Origin: Nocardia pseudobrasiliensis NBRC 108224
GTDB lineage: Bacteria > Actinomycetota > Actinomycetes > Mycobacteriales > Mycobacteriaceae
Assembly: GCF_001613105.1 (NCBI RefSeq)
Contig: NZ_BDBS01000002.1
Coordinates: 62,001-126,000, forward strand
DNA length: 64,000 nt
Reading direction: 5' to 3'
In this document: positions 25,432 through 34,456 of the stretch, one piece after another
Layout: each line of letters starts with the position of its first letter
Numbering within the stretch: position 1 is the first letter of the stretch
Position numbers and translations under genes: made by a program
The notes under the pieces: model-generated
Database searches by the model: none
The model's input: the letters and a program-made list of their open reading frames with translations, nothing else
Told to the model about the DNA's origin: nothing

Positions 25432-26289
25432 GTGAGCGATAACGATCTGGGTGTATTCCTACGCACCGCACGCGAGCGGACCACCCCCGCGCAGGTCGGC
25501 CTCCCGGCAGGTCCGCGTCGCCGCACCCCGGGCCTGCGCCGGGCCGAGCTGGCGACCCTGGCGGGTGTGAGCGTCGAATACCTGACCCGCCTCGAACAGG
25601 GCCGCGACCGCCACCCCTCCGCGGCCGTACTGACCTCGATCGCCGACGCGCTGGCCATGACCCCGGCCCAACGCGTCCACCTGCACCGCCTGGCCAAGGG
25701 CGCCGAACCGGGCTTCAGCTGCAACGGCACCCCACAACCCAATCGCACTGTGCGCCCGGCCATCCAGGCCCTGCTCGATCAGCTCGAACCCGCGCCCGCC
25801 GCGGTGCTCAACCGCCTCGGCGAGGTGCTGGCCTGCACCGACGGCTATCGCCGCCTGGTCGGCCCCAGCGGTCAGCTCGACGCGGGCCTGCCCGCCAACT
25901 TCCCGCGTTATCTGTTCACCGACCCGCGTGCCCGCCAGACCTATCCGGACTGGGAGCACAAGGCCGACAAGACCGTCGCCACCCTCAAACAGGGCCCGTA
26001 CCGGTCCAATCCGATGGTGCAAGCGCTGATCGACGAGCTGACCCTCACCGCCGGAAGGGAATTCGCCGACCGGATGGAATTGATCGCCGGATTCCCCGAC
26101 AGCAACGGCATCACCCGCATGAACCATCCGGAGGCGGGCCCGCTGCGCCTGGCCTACGAACGGCTGGAACTGTCCGCCGACGACGATCAGCACATCCTGG
26201 TCGACCTACCGGCCGACGACGCCACCGCGGCCGCGCTCGACACGCTGATCGGTCGCCGCCCCGGCGGATTGCGCGCCGTTTCGGGCTGA
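25432..26289 (+). CDS. XRE-family regulator with MmyB-like ligand domain
   Basis: A 285-residue regulator. The N-terminal helix-turn-helix is around residues 25-80 ([43 protein letters not shown]). The C-terminal part, from about residue 105, matches the MmyB-like PAS-type ligand-binding domain ([21 protein letters not shown], and later [13 protein letters not shown]). The start is GTG 25432; the same frame is open further upstream but there it overlaps the reductase gene. Such regulators usually sit divergent from a single redox enzyme they control, as here. No clear ribosome site is visible, so leaderless translation is possible. Confidence 0.82.
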   Translation: MSDNDLGVFLRTARERTTPAQVGLPAGPRRRTPGLRRAELATLAGVSVEYLTRLEQGRDRHPSAAVLTSIADALAMTPAQRVHLHRLAKGAEPGFSCNGTPQPNRTVRPAIQALLDQLEPAPAAVLNRLGEVLACTDGYRRLVGPSGQLDAGLPANFPRYLFTDPRARQTYPDWEHKADKTVATLKQGPYRSNPMVQALIDELTLTAGREFADRMELIAGFPDSNGITRMNHPEAGPLRLAYERLELSADDDQHILVDLPADDATAAALDTLIGRRPGGLRAVSG

Positions 26290-26350
26290 GGCAGCTCCCG
26301 GGCTTGTCGTATTTCACCGCAGACCACGGCGACCGGTAGATTGGAGCATC

Positions 26351-27469
26351 GTGCATCCTGACGTTTCCGCTGATCTCGCCGAACTCGACACCACCCTCAA
26401 GACCGTCGAGTCGGTGCTGGATATCGACGAGCTGCGCCGCCGGATCGACGAACTCGAGCAGCAGGCCGCCGATCCGGACCTGTGGAACGACCAGGAACAC
26501 GCGCAGCAGGTCACCAGCGAACTGTCCCACGCCCAGGTCGAATTGCGCCGGGTCACCGACCTGCGCCAGCGCCTCGACGATCTGCCCGTGCTCTACGAGC
26601 TCGCCGAGGGCGAGGAGGGTGAGGCGCAGGCCGCGGCCCTGGCCGAGGCCGACGCCGAACGCACCGCGCTGCACGCCGATGTCGAGGCGCTGGAGGTGCG
26701 CACACTGCTGTCGGGCGAGTACGACAAGCGCGAGGCGCTGGTCAACATCCGCTCGGGCGCCGGTGGCGTGGACGCCGCCGACTGGGCACAGATGCTGATG
26801 CGCATGTATGTGCGCTGGGCCGAGCGCCACAAGTACCCCGTCGAGATCTACGACACCTCCTACGCCGAGGAGGCGGGCATCAAGAGCGCCACCTTCGCGG
26901 TCAAGACGCCTTACGCCTACGGCACCCTGTCGGTGGAGATGGGCACCCATCGCCTGGTCCGGATCAGCCCATTCGACAACCAGGGCCGCCGCCAAACCTC
27001 CTTCGCCGAGGTCGAGGTGCTGCCGGTCGTCGAGCAGACCGACCACATCGACATCCCCGAGTCCGAGATCCGCGTCGATGTGTACCGCTCCTCGGGCCCG
27101 GGTGGTCAGAGCGTCAACACCACCGACTCCGCGGTCCGCCTCACCCATATCCCGACCGGCATCGTGGTGACCTGTCAGAACGAGAAGTCGCAGCTGCAGA
27201 ACAAGGTTTCGGCCATGCGCGTGCTGCAGGCCAAACTGCTCGAGCGCAAGCGGCAGGAGGAGCGGGCCGAACTCGACGCGCTCAAGACCAACGAGGGCGC
27301 GTCCTGGGGCAACCAGATGCGCTCCTACGTCCTGCACCCGTATCAGATGGTGAAGGACCTGCGGACCAACTACGAGGTCAACAACCCCAGCTCGGTGCTC
27401 GACGGCGATATCGACAGCTTCATCGAAGAGGGAATCCGTTGGCGCATGCGGCAGGGCGCCGAACAGTAA
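26351..27469 (+). CDS. prfB: Peptide chain release factor 2
   Basis: A 372-residue class I release factor. It has the peptidyl-tRNA hydrolysis motif GGQ in [20 protein letters not shown] and the stop-codon-reading SPF motif ([15 protein letters not shown]), which marks RF2 (UGA/UAA). The frame is continuous from GTG 26351; there is no in-frame stop early in the gene, so the programmed +1 frameshift used by E. coli prfB is absent. It heads the block that continues with an MscS-type channel, ftsE and ftsX, as in mycobacteria. Confidence 0.95.
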   Translation: MHPDVSADLAELDTTLKTVESVLDIDELRRRIDELEQQAADPDLWNDQEHAQQVTSELSHAQVELRRVTDLRQRLDDLPVLYELAEGEEGEAQAAALAEADAERTALHADVEALEVRTLLSGEYDKREALVNIRSGAGGVDAADWAQMLMRMYVRWAERHKYPVEIYDTSYAEEAGIKSATFAVKTPYAYGTLSVEMGTHRLVRISPFDNQGRRQTSFAEVEVLPVVEQTDHIDIPESEIRVDVYRSSGPGGQSVNTTDSAVRLTHIPTGIVVTCQNEKSQLQNKVSAMRVLQAKLLERKRQEERAELDALKTNEGASWGNQMRSYVLHPYQMVKDLRTNYEVNNPSSVLDGDIDSFIEEGIRWRMRQGAEQ

Positions 27470-27668
27470 TTTCGCAAAGAGCCACATATAACGGGTACAG
27501 CCATCGTATGCAATGGTTTTCAGTCGATTCGCGCTGTCGCCACGCCGCCGATCACGGCGCAATCACAACGTGTGATGGACCGGGTTCGCGTAGTAGCCTG
27601 TCTGACGTGTATTTCGGTGGCAGAACGATTCCGGCCGGTCCCCACCGGGCGCCGTGGCGGGTGAGTCG

Positions 27669-28532
27669 ATGACCCTCCAGTTCGCGGCCCTCAGCGGTGA
27701 CTCGGTCAGCCTGCTGATGTGGCTGCGCGGCAACGGTCTCGAGGTCGTGCTGTACATCGTTGGTGTGATGCTGTTCAGTCGCTTCGCGACCTATGTGCGC
27801 GATCGCATCACCCGCAAGATCGACGCCCAGTTCCAGAGCAGCGATTCACTGGTCCGCTCGGAGGCGGCCAAACATCGGCACGCGCTGGCCCAGGTCCTGA
27901 CCTGGGTGGTGCTGTCGATCGTCTACTTCCTGGTGGGCCTGGAGGTGTTGAAGCGCTTCGGTTTCACCGTCGGCGGCCTGGTCGCGCCCGCCGCGGTGCT
28001 CGGCGCGGCGCTCGGTTTCGGCGCGCAGCGCGTGGTGCAGGATCTGCTCGCGGGCTTCTTCCTCATCACCGAAAGGCAGTACGGCTTCGGTGATGTGGTG
28101 CGCATCGCGGTCACCGGCCAGCCCGATCCGGCCGAGGGCACGGTGGAGGACGTCACATTGCGGATCACCACCCTGCGCAATGCCGACGGCGAGGTGATCA
28201 CCGTGCCGAACGGGCAGATCGTGAAGGTCACCAATCTGTCGAAGGACTGGGCGCGCGCCGCGATCGACGTGCCGGTTCCCGCGACCGCCGATATCACCAA
28301 GGTCAACGAGATCCTGCACGACGTGGGGACCAAGGCGTTCCAGGACCGCAAGCTCAATTCGCTGCTGCTGGACGAGCCCACGGTGATGGGCCTCGAGGAC
28401 CTCACGGTCGATCAGATGAACATCAGGATGGTTGCCCGCACATTGCCGGGCAAACAATTCGAGGTAGGGCGGGAGCTGCGTGTACGGGTGGCCGCCGCCC
28501 TGCGTCGGGAGGGTTTGAGTGAAAACGCGTAG
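27669..28532 (+). CDS. Small-conductance mechanosensitive channel (MscS family)
   Basis: A 287-residue membrane protein. Three hydrophobic segments occupy about residues 20-40, 75-95 and 100-125. The pore-lining TM3 region is Gly/Ala-rich (GGLVAPAAVLGAALGFGAQRVVQDLLAGFFLI), followed by the MscS beta domain (RITTLRNADGEVITVPNGQIVKVTN), which is almost diagnostic. It opens under membrane tension to release solutes. ATG 27669 has GGCGGGTGAG just upstream; an in-frame GTG at 27654 is possible. Synteny with prfB and ftsE is conserved among Mycobacteriales. Confidence 0.9.
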   Translation: MTLQFAALSGDSVSLLMWLRGNGLEVVLYIVGVMLFSRFATYVRDRITRKIDAQFQSSDSLVRSEAAKHRHALAQVLTWVVLSIVYFLVGLEVLKRFGFTVGGLVAPAAVLGAALGFGAQRVVQDLLAGFFLITERQYGFGDVVRIAVTGQPDPAEGTVEDVTLRITTLRNADGEVITVPNGQIVKVTNLSKDWARAAIDVPVPATADITKVNEILHDVGTKAFQDRKLNSLLLDEPTVMGLEDLTVDQMNIRMVARTLPGKQFEVGRELRVRVAAALRREGLSENA

Positions 28533-28677
28533 GTCCACGACGATCCTGGTTGCCGTGTGGGTCGTCACGTTCGTGCTTTATGTCTTCGTCAAGCCGACTA
28601 CTCCGGAGCATCAGGGCTATTCGCCATTCACGAATACCATTACGAAGTCCGTGATTTCGGGCGGGCCGGACCGGTAA
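28519..28677 (+). CDS. Small single-pass membrane protein between mscS and ftsE
   Basis: A 52-residue protein overlapping the end of the channel gene. GTG 28519 follows GGGAGGG at a five-base spacing. It reads basic start KTRRSTT, one hydrophobic helix ILVAVWVVTFVLYVFV, then PTTPEHQGYSPFTNTITKSVISGGPDR. Mycobacteria also carry a small membrane protein gene at this spot between the MscS-type gene and ftsE, so position supports a real gene. Function unknown; a link with the divisome is only suggested by location. Confidence 0.68.
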   Translation: MKTRRSTTILVAVWVVTFVLYVFVKPTTPEHQGYSPFTNTITKSVISGGPDR

Positions 28678-28762
28678 GTTGGCTGTGGCGTAACTGTGAC
28701 AATTCGCGTCGGGCAGTGCGCGCGGCGCGAACTCACCGATTCGCTGGCTACACTGGCTCCCC

Positions 28763-29452
28763 GTGATCACGTTGCGGAACGTCACCAAGTCCTACCAGAC
28801 CTCGACGCGACCCGCGCTGGACAATGTTTCCGTCGAGGTCGGCAAGGGCGAGTTCGTCTTCATCATCGGACCGTCCGGATCGGGCAAGTCGACGTTCATG
28901 CGACTGCTGCTGAAAGAGGAACGGCCCACCTCCGGTGAGGTGCACGTCGCCGATTTCCGGGTCGATCGGCTGCCCGGTCGCCGGGTGCCCAAGCTGCGCC
29001 AGCGCATCGGCTGCGTGTTCCAGGATTTCCGGTTGCTGCAGCAGAAGACGGTCGAGCAGAACGTGGCGTTCGCGCTCGAGGTGATCGGCAAGAATCGCAA
29101 ATTCATCAACCGCGCGGTGCCCGAGGCGCTGGATCTGGTCAATCTGTCCGGTAAGGCGGATCGACTACCGAGCGAATTGTCCGGTGGTGAACAGCAGCGC
29201 GTGGCGATCGCGCGCGCGTTCGTGAACCGGCCGCTGGTCCTGCTCGCCGACGAGCCCACCGGCAACCTCGACCCGGAGACCAGTCAGGACATCATGACGC
29301 TGTTGGAACGCATCAATCGCACGGGTACGACGGTGCTCATGGCGACCCACGACAACCACATCGTCGATGCCATGCGCCGGCGCGTGGTCGAACTCGATCG
29401 CGGGCGGCTCGTGCGTGACGAGGCCACCGGCGTGTACGGGGTGGGCCGGTAA
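28763..29452 (+). CDS. ftsE: Cell division ATP-binding protein FtsE
   Basis: A 229-residue ABC ATPase with Walker [11 protein letters not shown] (about residues 34-43), signature [15 protein letters not shown] and Walker [15 protein letters not shown]. FtsE pairs with FtsX to regulate peptidoglycan hydrolases at the septum. GTG start. The stop TAA shares a base with the ATG of ftsX (29452). Confidence 0.94.
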   Translation: MITLRNVTKSYQTSTRPALDNVSVEVGKGEFVFIIGPSGSGKSTFMRLLLKEERPTSGEVHVADFRVDRLPGRRVPKLRQRIGCVFQDFRLLQQKTVEQNVAFALEVIGKNRKFINRAVPEALDLVNLSGKADRLPSELSGGEQQRVAIARAFVNRPLVLLADEPTGNLDPETSQDIMTLLERINRTGTTVLMATHDNHIVDAMRRRVVELDRGRLVRDEATGVYGVGR

Positions 29453-30357
29453 TGCGGGCCAGCTTCCTGTTCGGCGAGGTCTTCAACGGCCTGCGCCGCA
29501 ACGTCACCATGACCATCGCGATGATCCTGACCATCGCGGTCTCGCTGACCATGGTCGGCGGCGGTCTGCTCGCCGTGCGGATGGCCGACAAGACAGAGCA
29601 GTATTTCCTGGACCGGCTCGAGGTCCGGCTGTATCTGACCGAGGATGTATCCGCCTCGGATCAGGACTGTTCCAAGGATCCGTGCAAAACGCTGCTGTCG
29701 GATCTGAAGGCGACGCCGGGCGTGGTGACGGTGCAGTTCCTCAATCGTGAGGACGCGATCCACGAGGCCAAGGAGAAGACGTTCAAGGATCAGCCGGAAC
29801 TGGCCGAATACGTCAGCCAGTCGCCGCTGCCCGCCTCGCTGCGGGTCAAGATGACAGACGCCTCGCAGTATCCGCGGATCTTCCAGAAGTTCCAGGGCCG
29901 TCCCGGAGTCGGTTTCGTGCGCAACGACAAGGACATCGTGGACCGGCTGGTGAGCCTGTTCGACGGATTGCGCAACGCGGCCTTCGGATTGGCGGTGCTG
30001 CAGGCGCTGGCGGCGCTGTTGCTGATCGCGAATATGGTGCAGATCGCGGCGTTCACCCGGCGGACGGAGGTGGGCATCATGCGGCTGGTCGGCGCGACCC
30101 GCTGGTACACGCAGTTGCCCTTCCTGCTGGAGGCGGTCGCCGCCGCCCTGGCCGGTTCGGTGCTGGCCCTGCTCGGACTGCTGGCCGCGCGGCCGCTGGT
30201 GATCGATCGGGCGCTGGGTGATCTGTTCGCCTCCAAGGTGTTTCCGCGCATCACCGGCGACGACATCTTGATCGTGGCGATGACGATCGTGCCGGTGGGC
30301 ATCGTGTTCGCGGCCGTGACGGCCTACGGCACGCTGCGCTACTACGTGCGCGAATGA
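29452..30357 (+). CDS. ftsX: Cell division protein FtsX
   Basis: A 301-residue membrane protein with the FtsX topology: an N-terminal helix (about residues 20-45), an extracellular domain holding a likely disulfide (DQDCSKDPCKTLL), and three C-terminal helices (about 170-195, 222-250, 268-292). It is the membrane partner of FtsE and transmits ATP hydrolysis to cell-wall hydrolases outside. In Mtb-type genomes smpB follows immediately; here more than 6 kb of other genes intervene. Confidence 0.93.
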   Translation: MRASFLFGEVFNGLRRNVTMTIAMILTIAVSLTMVGGGLLAVRMADKTEQYFLDRLEVRLYLTEDVSASDQDCSKDPCKTLLSDLKATPGVVTVQFLNREDAIHEAKEKTFKDQPELAEYVSQSPLPASLRVKMTDASQYPRIFQKFQGRPGVGFVRNDKDIVDRLVSLFDGLRNAAFGLAVLQALAALLLIANMVQIAAFTRRTEVGIMRLVGATRWYTQLPFLLEAVAAALAGSVLALLGLLAARPLVIDRALGDLFASKVFPRITGDDILIVAMTIVPVGIVFAAVTAYGTLRYYVRE

Positions 30358-30423
30358 GACTTGTTTTCCATAAAGGGTGCGGCTGTGCGCGAGGCCCTTT
30401 CGCGCACGCCGCAGATCCGTAGG

Positions 30424-32703
30424 ATGGCCAGGGTGACTTCCCCCGAGACGCTCGAGACAACCGCCGACCAGTCCGGTTCCGGCGCGAATTCCGATGCGGC
30501 GCACCAGGTTCTGCGGCGGGTGTTCGGTTACGACACCTTCCGTGGCTTGCAGCGCGAGATCGTCGAGCAGGTGGTCTCCGGGGGTGATGCGCTGGTCCTC
30601 ATGCCGACCGGCGGCGGTAAATCGCTGTGCTATCAGATTCCGGCGCTGGTGCGGCCCGGTGTGGGCGTGGTGATCTCACCGCTCATCGCGCTCATGCAGG
30701 ATCAGGTCGACGCGCTCACCGCCCTGGGCGTGCGTGCGGGCTTCCTGAACTCCACCCAGTTTCCCGATCAGCGGCGTGAGGTCGAGGCCCAATTCCTCTC
30801 CGGCGAACTGGATGTGCTGTATCTGGCTCCGGAGCGGTTGCGGCTCGAATCGACCATGCAACTGCTCGACCGCGCCAAGGTCTCGGTCTTCGCCATCGAT
30901 GAGGCGCACTGTGTCTCGCAGTGGGGCCACGACTTCCGGCCCGACTATCTGGCGCTGTCGGTGCTGCACGAGCGCTGGCCGGATGTGCCGCGCATCGCGC
31001 TCACCGCGACCGCCACCGAGGCCACCCGCAAGGAGATCGCCGAACGCCTGGACCTCACCGGCGCACGGCATTTCGTCGCCAGCTTCGACCGGCCCAATAT
31101 CCAGTACCGCATCGAGCCGAAGAATCGGGCCGAGCAACAGCTGCTCGCCTTCATCCAGGCCGAACACCCCGGCGATGCGGGCATCGTGTACTGCCTGTCG
31201 CGCAATTCGGTGGAGAAGACCGCCGAATTCCTGTCCGCCAACGGCGTTCCCGCGGTGCCGTACCACGCGGGCCTGGACAATCGCACGCGCGCGACCAATC
31301 AGGCGCGCTTCCTGCGCGAGGACGGGCTGGTGGTGGTCGCGACCATCGCGTTCGGCATGGGCATCGATAAGCCCGATGTCCGCTTCGTCGCGCATCTGGA
31401 TCTGCCGAAATCGGTGGAGGGGTACTACCAGGAGACCGGCCGCGCAGGGCGCGACGGGCTGCCGTCCACGGCGTGGATGGTCTATGGGCTCAACGATGTC
31501 GTGCAGCAGCGCAAGCTGATCGATAACTCCGAGGGCGATGCGGCCCATCGCAGGCAACTGCAGCTGCATCTGGACGCCATGCTCGCGCTGTGCGAGACCG
31601 TCCAGTGTCGCCGCACCCAGCTGCTGGCCTATTTCGGTCAGCGCGGCGAATCCTGCGGCAACTGCGACACCTGCGCCAATCCACCCGAATCCTGGGACGG
31701 TACGGTCGCGGCGCAGAAGGTGCTCTCGACGGTGCTGCGGCTCAAACGTGAACGTGGCCAGAGTTTCGGGGCCGGGCATCTCATCGATATCCTGCTGGGC
31801 AAATCCAGTCCGAAGGTCGTGCAGCACGGCCACAACGAGCTCAAGGTATTCGGCGTCGGCGCCGACCTGCGAGATACTGAGTGGCGCGGCGCGATTCGCC
31901 AACTGCTGGCCCAGCGCCTGCTCGCGGTGCACGGCGAATACGGCGTACTCACCCTCACCGAGGACAGCGACGAGGTCCTGTTCCGCGGTCGCAAGGTGAT
32001 GCTGCGCCGCGAGCCCGAGCGGGTCAAGGCGGCGAAGGCCCCCCGTTCCAAAACCTCCCGCGCGGCCGCCGAACTCGCCCCCGGCGATGCCGACCTGTTC
32101 GAGCGCCTGCGGGCCTGGCGCGCCTCGGTCGCCAAGGAACAGGGCGTTCCCGCCTACGTCGTCTTCCACGACGCGACGCTGCGCGATATCGCGGCCCGCA
32201 AGCCCACCACGCTCGCCGAACTGGGCGCCATCAGCGGCATCGGCGAGAACAAGCGCGCCAAATACGGCGAGGGCGTCCTGCAAACGGTCGCCGAGAGCGC
32301 CGACGCCCCACCCTCACGCCCCGCCAAGTCCCGCTCCGCGTCGGGCAGTCGAAGCGCCACAACGACCTCGCGTTTCGCTACGACCGAGGACGCGTCGTCC
32401 TCGGGTTCCCCCTCATCCGAGGCCGCAGCGCCCTCGCGTGTCTCCTCGTCCAAGGGCACGTCGTCGGCGGCCTCTCGTCTTTCCTCGTCGAACGACGTTT
32501 CGCCAGCTTCGGCCTCTCGTCTTTCCTCGTCGAACGACGTTTCGCCAGCTTCGGCCTCTCGTCTTTCCTCGTCGAACGACGTTTCGCCAGCTTCGGCCTC
32601 TCGTCTTCCCTCTCCGAACGACGTTTCGCCAGCGCCGGACGACTGGGATCACGAACCGCCGCCGGATTGGGATTTCGAGCCGCCGCCGGACGATCGGTAC
32701 TGA
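30424..32703 (+). CDS. recQ: ATP-dependent DNA helicase RecQ with repetitive C-terminal tail
   Basis: A 759-residue SF2 helicase. It has Walker [16 protein letters not shown], a DEAH box (IDEAHC), ARGRDG-type motif VI ([12 protein letters not shown]), a Cys4 zinc module ([10 protein letters not shown]...CGNCDTC), a winged-helix RQC region and an HRDC domain ([28 protein letters not shown]). It unwinds forked and recombination DNA. ATG 30424 was chosen; an upstream in-frame TTG at 30361 lies too close to the ftsX stop, and GTG 30433 is possible. After HRDC come about 130 Ser/Pro-rich residues containing a four-copy 14-residue repeat and a [13 protein letters not shown] end, unlike standard RecQ. 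Confidence 0.92.
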   Translation: MARVTSPETLETTADQSGSGANSDAAHQVLRRVFGYDTFRGLQREIVEQVVSGGDALVLMPTGGGKSLCYQIPALVRPGVGVVISPLIALMQDQVDALTALGVRAGFLNSTQFPDQRREVEAQFLSGELDVLYLAPERLRLESTMQLLDRAKVSVFAIDEAHCVSQWGHDFRPDYLALSVLHERWPDVPRIALTATATEATRKEIAERLDLTGARHFVASFDRPNIQYRIEPKNRAEQQLLAFIQAEHPGDAGIVYCLSRNSVEKTAEFLSANGVPAVPYHAGLDNRTRATNQARFLREDGLVVVATIAFGMGIDKPDVRFVAHLDLPKSVEGYYQETGRAGRDGLPSTAWMVYGLNDVVQQRKLIDNSEGDAAHRRQLQLHLDAMLALCETVQCRRTQLLAYFGQRGESCGNCDTCANPPESWDGTVAAQKVLSTVLRLKRERGQSFGAGHLIDILLGKSSPKVVQHGHNELKVFGVGADLRDTEWRGAIRQLLAQRLLAVHGEYGVLTLTEDSDEVLFRGRKVMLRREPERVKAAKAPRSKTSRAAAELAPGDADLFERLRAWRASVAKEQGVPAYVVFHDATLRDIAARKPTTLAELGAISGIGENKRAKYGEGVLQTVAESADAPPSRPAKSRSASGSRSATTTSRFATTEDASSSGSPSSEAAAPSRVSSSKGTSSAASRLSSSNDVSPASASRLSSSNDVSPASASRLSSSNDVSPASASRLPSPNDVSPAPDDWDHEPPPDWDFEPPPDDRY
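32473..32637 (+). repeat. 42-base tandem repeat within the recQ tail
   Basis: Three identical 42-base units (32473-32514, 32515-32556, 32557-32598) and a shorter diverged fourth (32599-32637) encode the 14-residue unit [14 protein letters not shown]. Because 42 is a multiple of 3, changes in copy number keep the frame open. The identity of the first three units implies recent expansion. Confidence 0.9.
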
Positions 32704-32843
32704 GGCGGGTGGGTCGAGAACGATTGCGCGGGAAATGGTTCGGGTACGGTCGTCCGATGAGGACGCTCGACCGGATTAGTCGCATCTATCCGAGCTGTCT
32801 GATCTGCGTTTATTGACAACGCCTATCCGGGTACCGTGAGGAT

Positions 32844-33068
32844 ATGGCGCTCGGTGACGACGAGGTGATCCTGGGGGACGGCCTGCCCGCGGACCGTGGC
32901 GTCTTCACGGTGTCCACGGCCGAACCGACCCCCGACGCCGACCGGCCTCGTTCGCGGCGGTTGTGGTCACGCAAGCTGCTGGGCGGGCCACGCATCTCCA
33001 CCATGCTGCTGGTTATGGCGTGGGTGGCGGTGCTCGTTCTCTATCTACAGGTGCGGCCGGGCGGATAA
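32844..33068 (+). CDS. Small membrane protein ending LYLQVRPGG
   Basis: A 74-residue protein with an acidic/polar N-terminal half, an Arg-rich patch (DRPRSRRLWSRK), one hydrophobic helix near the C-terminus (ISTMLLVMAWVAVLVLYL) and a very short tail QVRPGG. A second small gene 80 bases downstream has the same plan and nearly the same end. A tail-anchored topology is likely. Family not recognised. Confidence 0.65.
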   Translation: MALGDDEVILGDGLPADRGVFTVSTAEPTPDADRPRSRRLWSRKLLGGPRISTMLLVMAWVAVLVLYLQVRPGG

Positions 33069-33150
33069 GGCTGGGGGAAATGTTCGAGATCTTCGGTGGG
33101 CGGCCCGAATTCCGCACGCTCGCACCCCGGTCCGGATAGCGTGGGCCGCC

Positions 33151-33384
33151 ATGCACGAACACCGCGGCGACGATCGCAGCAACGATCAGACCTCCGGCTC
33201 CGACTCCGGCGATGCCCCGGATTTCGTGCGCGCCCGGGGTCGGCGGACCGAGGGCATGGTCGATTCGGGCTGGCTGCGGCCGCACACCCGACCCGCGCGC
33301 GGCCGCCCGCGGGCATCCACGGTCATCCTGTTGCTGATCTTCATCTCCGCGCTGGCGCTCTATCTCGAGGTGCGGCCCGGCTGA
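33151..33384 (+). CDS. Small membrane protein ending LYLEVRPG
   Basis: A 77-residue protein: charged N-terminus with many Asp/Arg (MHEHRGDDRSNDQTSGSDSGD), then RPHTRPARGRPRAS, one hydrophobic helix STVILLLIFISALALYL, and the terminal EVRPG. It shares the membrane segment position and the LYLxVRPG end with the preceding small protein, but their N-terminal halves are not clearly alike. This suggests an old duplication with a selected C-terminus. Confidence 0.65.
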   Translation: MHEHRGDDRSNDQTSGSDSGDAPDFVRARGRRTEGMVDSGWLRPHTRPARGRPRASTVILLLIFISALALYLEVRPG

Positions 33385-33453
33385 GCGTCAGCCGCGGAAA
33401 ATGGCTCGCGCGGACGACCGTGTGCGCTCTACCGTTGTTCTCGGTCGTCTCGT

Positions 33454-33566
33454 AGGGCGCACCGGAATCTCCGGCCCGCGTTCCCACGTCAGGGGCGGCC
33501 ACGCCATTCGGGTTGGCGCAGACCTTTTACGTCTGTCGAGGTTCGATTCCTTGTCCGGTGCGCCCT
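33454..33566 (+). tRNA. Degenerate tRNA-like element (UUU anticodon loop) inside a 13 bp inverted repeat
   Basis: Three tRNA arms are visible in order: a D-arm GCCA/TGGC with loop TTCGGGT (33503-33517), an anticodon arm CAGAC/GTCTG with seven-base loop CTTTTAC (33519-33535, anticodon TTT = Lys) and a T-arm CGAGG/CCTTG with loop TTCGATT (33537-33553). The variable region is only one base, and no normal 7 bp acceptor pairs beside the D-arm. Instead a 13 bp perfect inverted repeat (AGGGCGCACCGGA at 33454-33466, TCCGGTGCGCCCT at 33554-33566) closes the whole element, leaving about 34 extra bases before the D-arm. It is either a tRNA pseudogene with an insertion or an unusual structured RNA. Confidence 0.4.
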
Positions 33567-33696
33567 GTTCCGGTCGTCAGCGGTGTCGCGGCTCTGCGGG
33601 CTCCCCGCCTCGTGCGGGGGACGCCCCCGCCGCTTCGTCGTGATCGGAGCAGGGCGTATCCGTGCCGAATTCAATTGTGGGGGAAGGAGTTCCACT

Positions 33697-34344
33697 ATGC
33701 ACGTAACAGTCATGGACTGGCAGCGCACGTTGCGGTATCGCGACGGCAAGCTCGACACGGTGCTCGAGCCGGGCCGTCACCGCTACGACCAGCGCCGCGA
33801 CACGCTGGTCACGGTCGATATGCGCCCGCGCCAGACCCAGGTGACCGGCCAGGAACTCCTCACCCGCGACGGCCTCTCGCTGCGGGTCAGCTTCATCGCG
33901 TCCTGGGTGGTCACCGATCCGGTGGCCTTCACCGTCGGTGCGCAGTACCCGGAGACCGTGCTGTACGCGGCCGTGCAGGAGGCCGCGCGCGACAAGGTCG
34001 CGGCGCACACCCTCGACGAGCTCGTCGCCGATCGGTCGCTGCTGTCGGGCGCCGACGAGGTGGCAATCGCCATCGGCGATCTCGGCATTCAGGTATCGAG
34101 CGTGCGCGCCCGCGACCTGATGCTGCCGGGCGAACTGCGCCGCGCGGCACTCGAGACCGTGCTGGCCAAGGAGCGCGGCCGCGCCGACCTCGAGCGTGCC
34201 CGCGCCGAGGCGGCGGCCCTGCGCTCGCTGGCCAACACCGCCCGCCTGCTCGAGGAGAACCCGACCCTGCTGCGCCTGCGCACCCTGCAGGTCGCGGCAA
34301 TGCCGGGCACCCAGGTCGTCCTGGACCCGCGCGAGCGCGCATGA
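33697..34344 (+). CDS. SPFH/band-7 (slipin-like) domain protein
   Basis: A 215-residue protein matching the SPFH/stomatin core without a membrane anchor: EPGRHRYDQRRDTLVTVDMRPRQTQVTGQELLTRDGLSLRVSFIASWVVTDP and later VSSVRARDLMLPGELRRAALETVLAKERGRADLERARAEAAALRSLANTARLLEENP, the typical domain followed by a coiled coil. Such proteins build oligomeric scaffolds. ATG 33697 follows AAGGAG. The lack of a hydrophobic N-terminus implies a soluble or peripheral protein. It ends in a strong terminator. Confidence 0.8.
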   Translation: MHVTVMDWQRTLRYRDGKLDTVLEPGRHRYDQRRDTLVTVDMRPRQTQVTGQELLTRDGLSLRVSFIASWVVTDPVAFTVGAQYPETVLYAAVQEAARDKVAAHTLDELVADRSLLSGADEVAIAIGDLGIQVSSVRARDLMLPGELRRAALETVLAKERGRADLERARAEAAALRSLANTARLLEENPTLLRLRTLQVAAMPGTQVVLDPRERA

Positions 34345-34347
34345 GAT

Positions 34348-34378
34348 CCGCCCTGCGGTCCGAACGACCGCAGGGCGG
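34348..34378 (+). terminator. Strong hairpin after the SPFH gene
   Basis: A perfect 13 bp stem CCGCCCTGCGGTC/GACCGCAGGGCGG with a five-base loop begins three bases after the stop codon at 34344. A U-rich tail is weak, as is common in actinobacteria. Confidence 0.75.
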
Positions 34379-34456
34379 TCTGCCGCCGATTTATCGTGCG
34401 GCAGGCCGCAATTCCCTGCCGCGAGCCATCCACCGACTGGCCGGGATCGAATAACG

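Noticed and set aside
26351..26450. Programmed frameshift in prfB
   Set aside because: No in-frame UGA occurs early; the frame is continuous from the GTG start.
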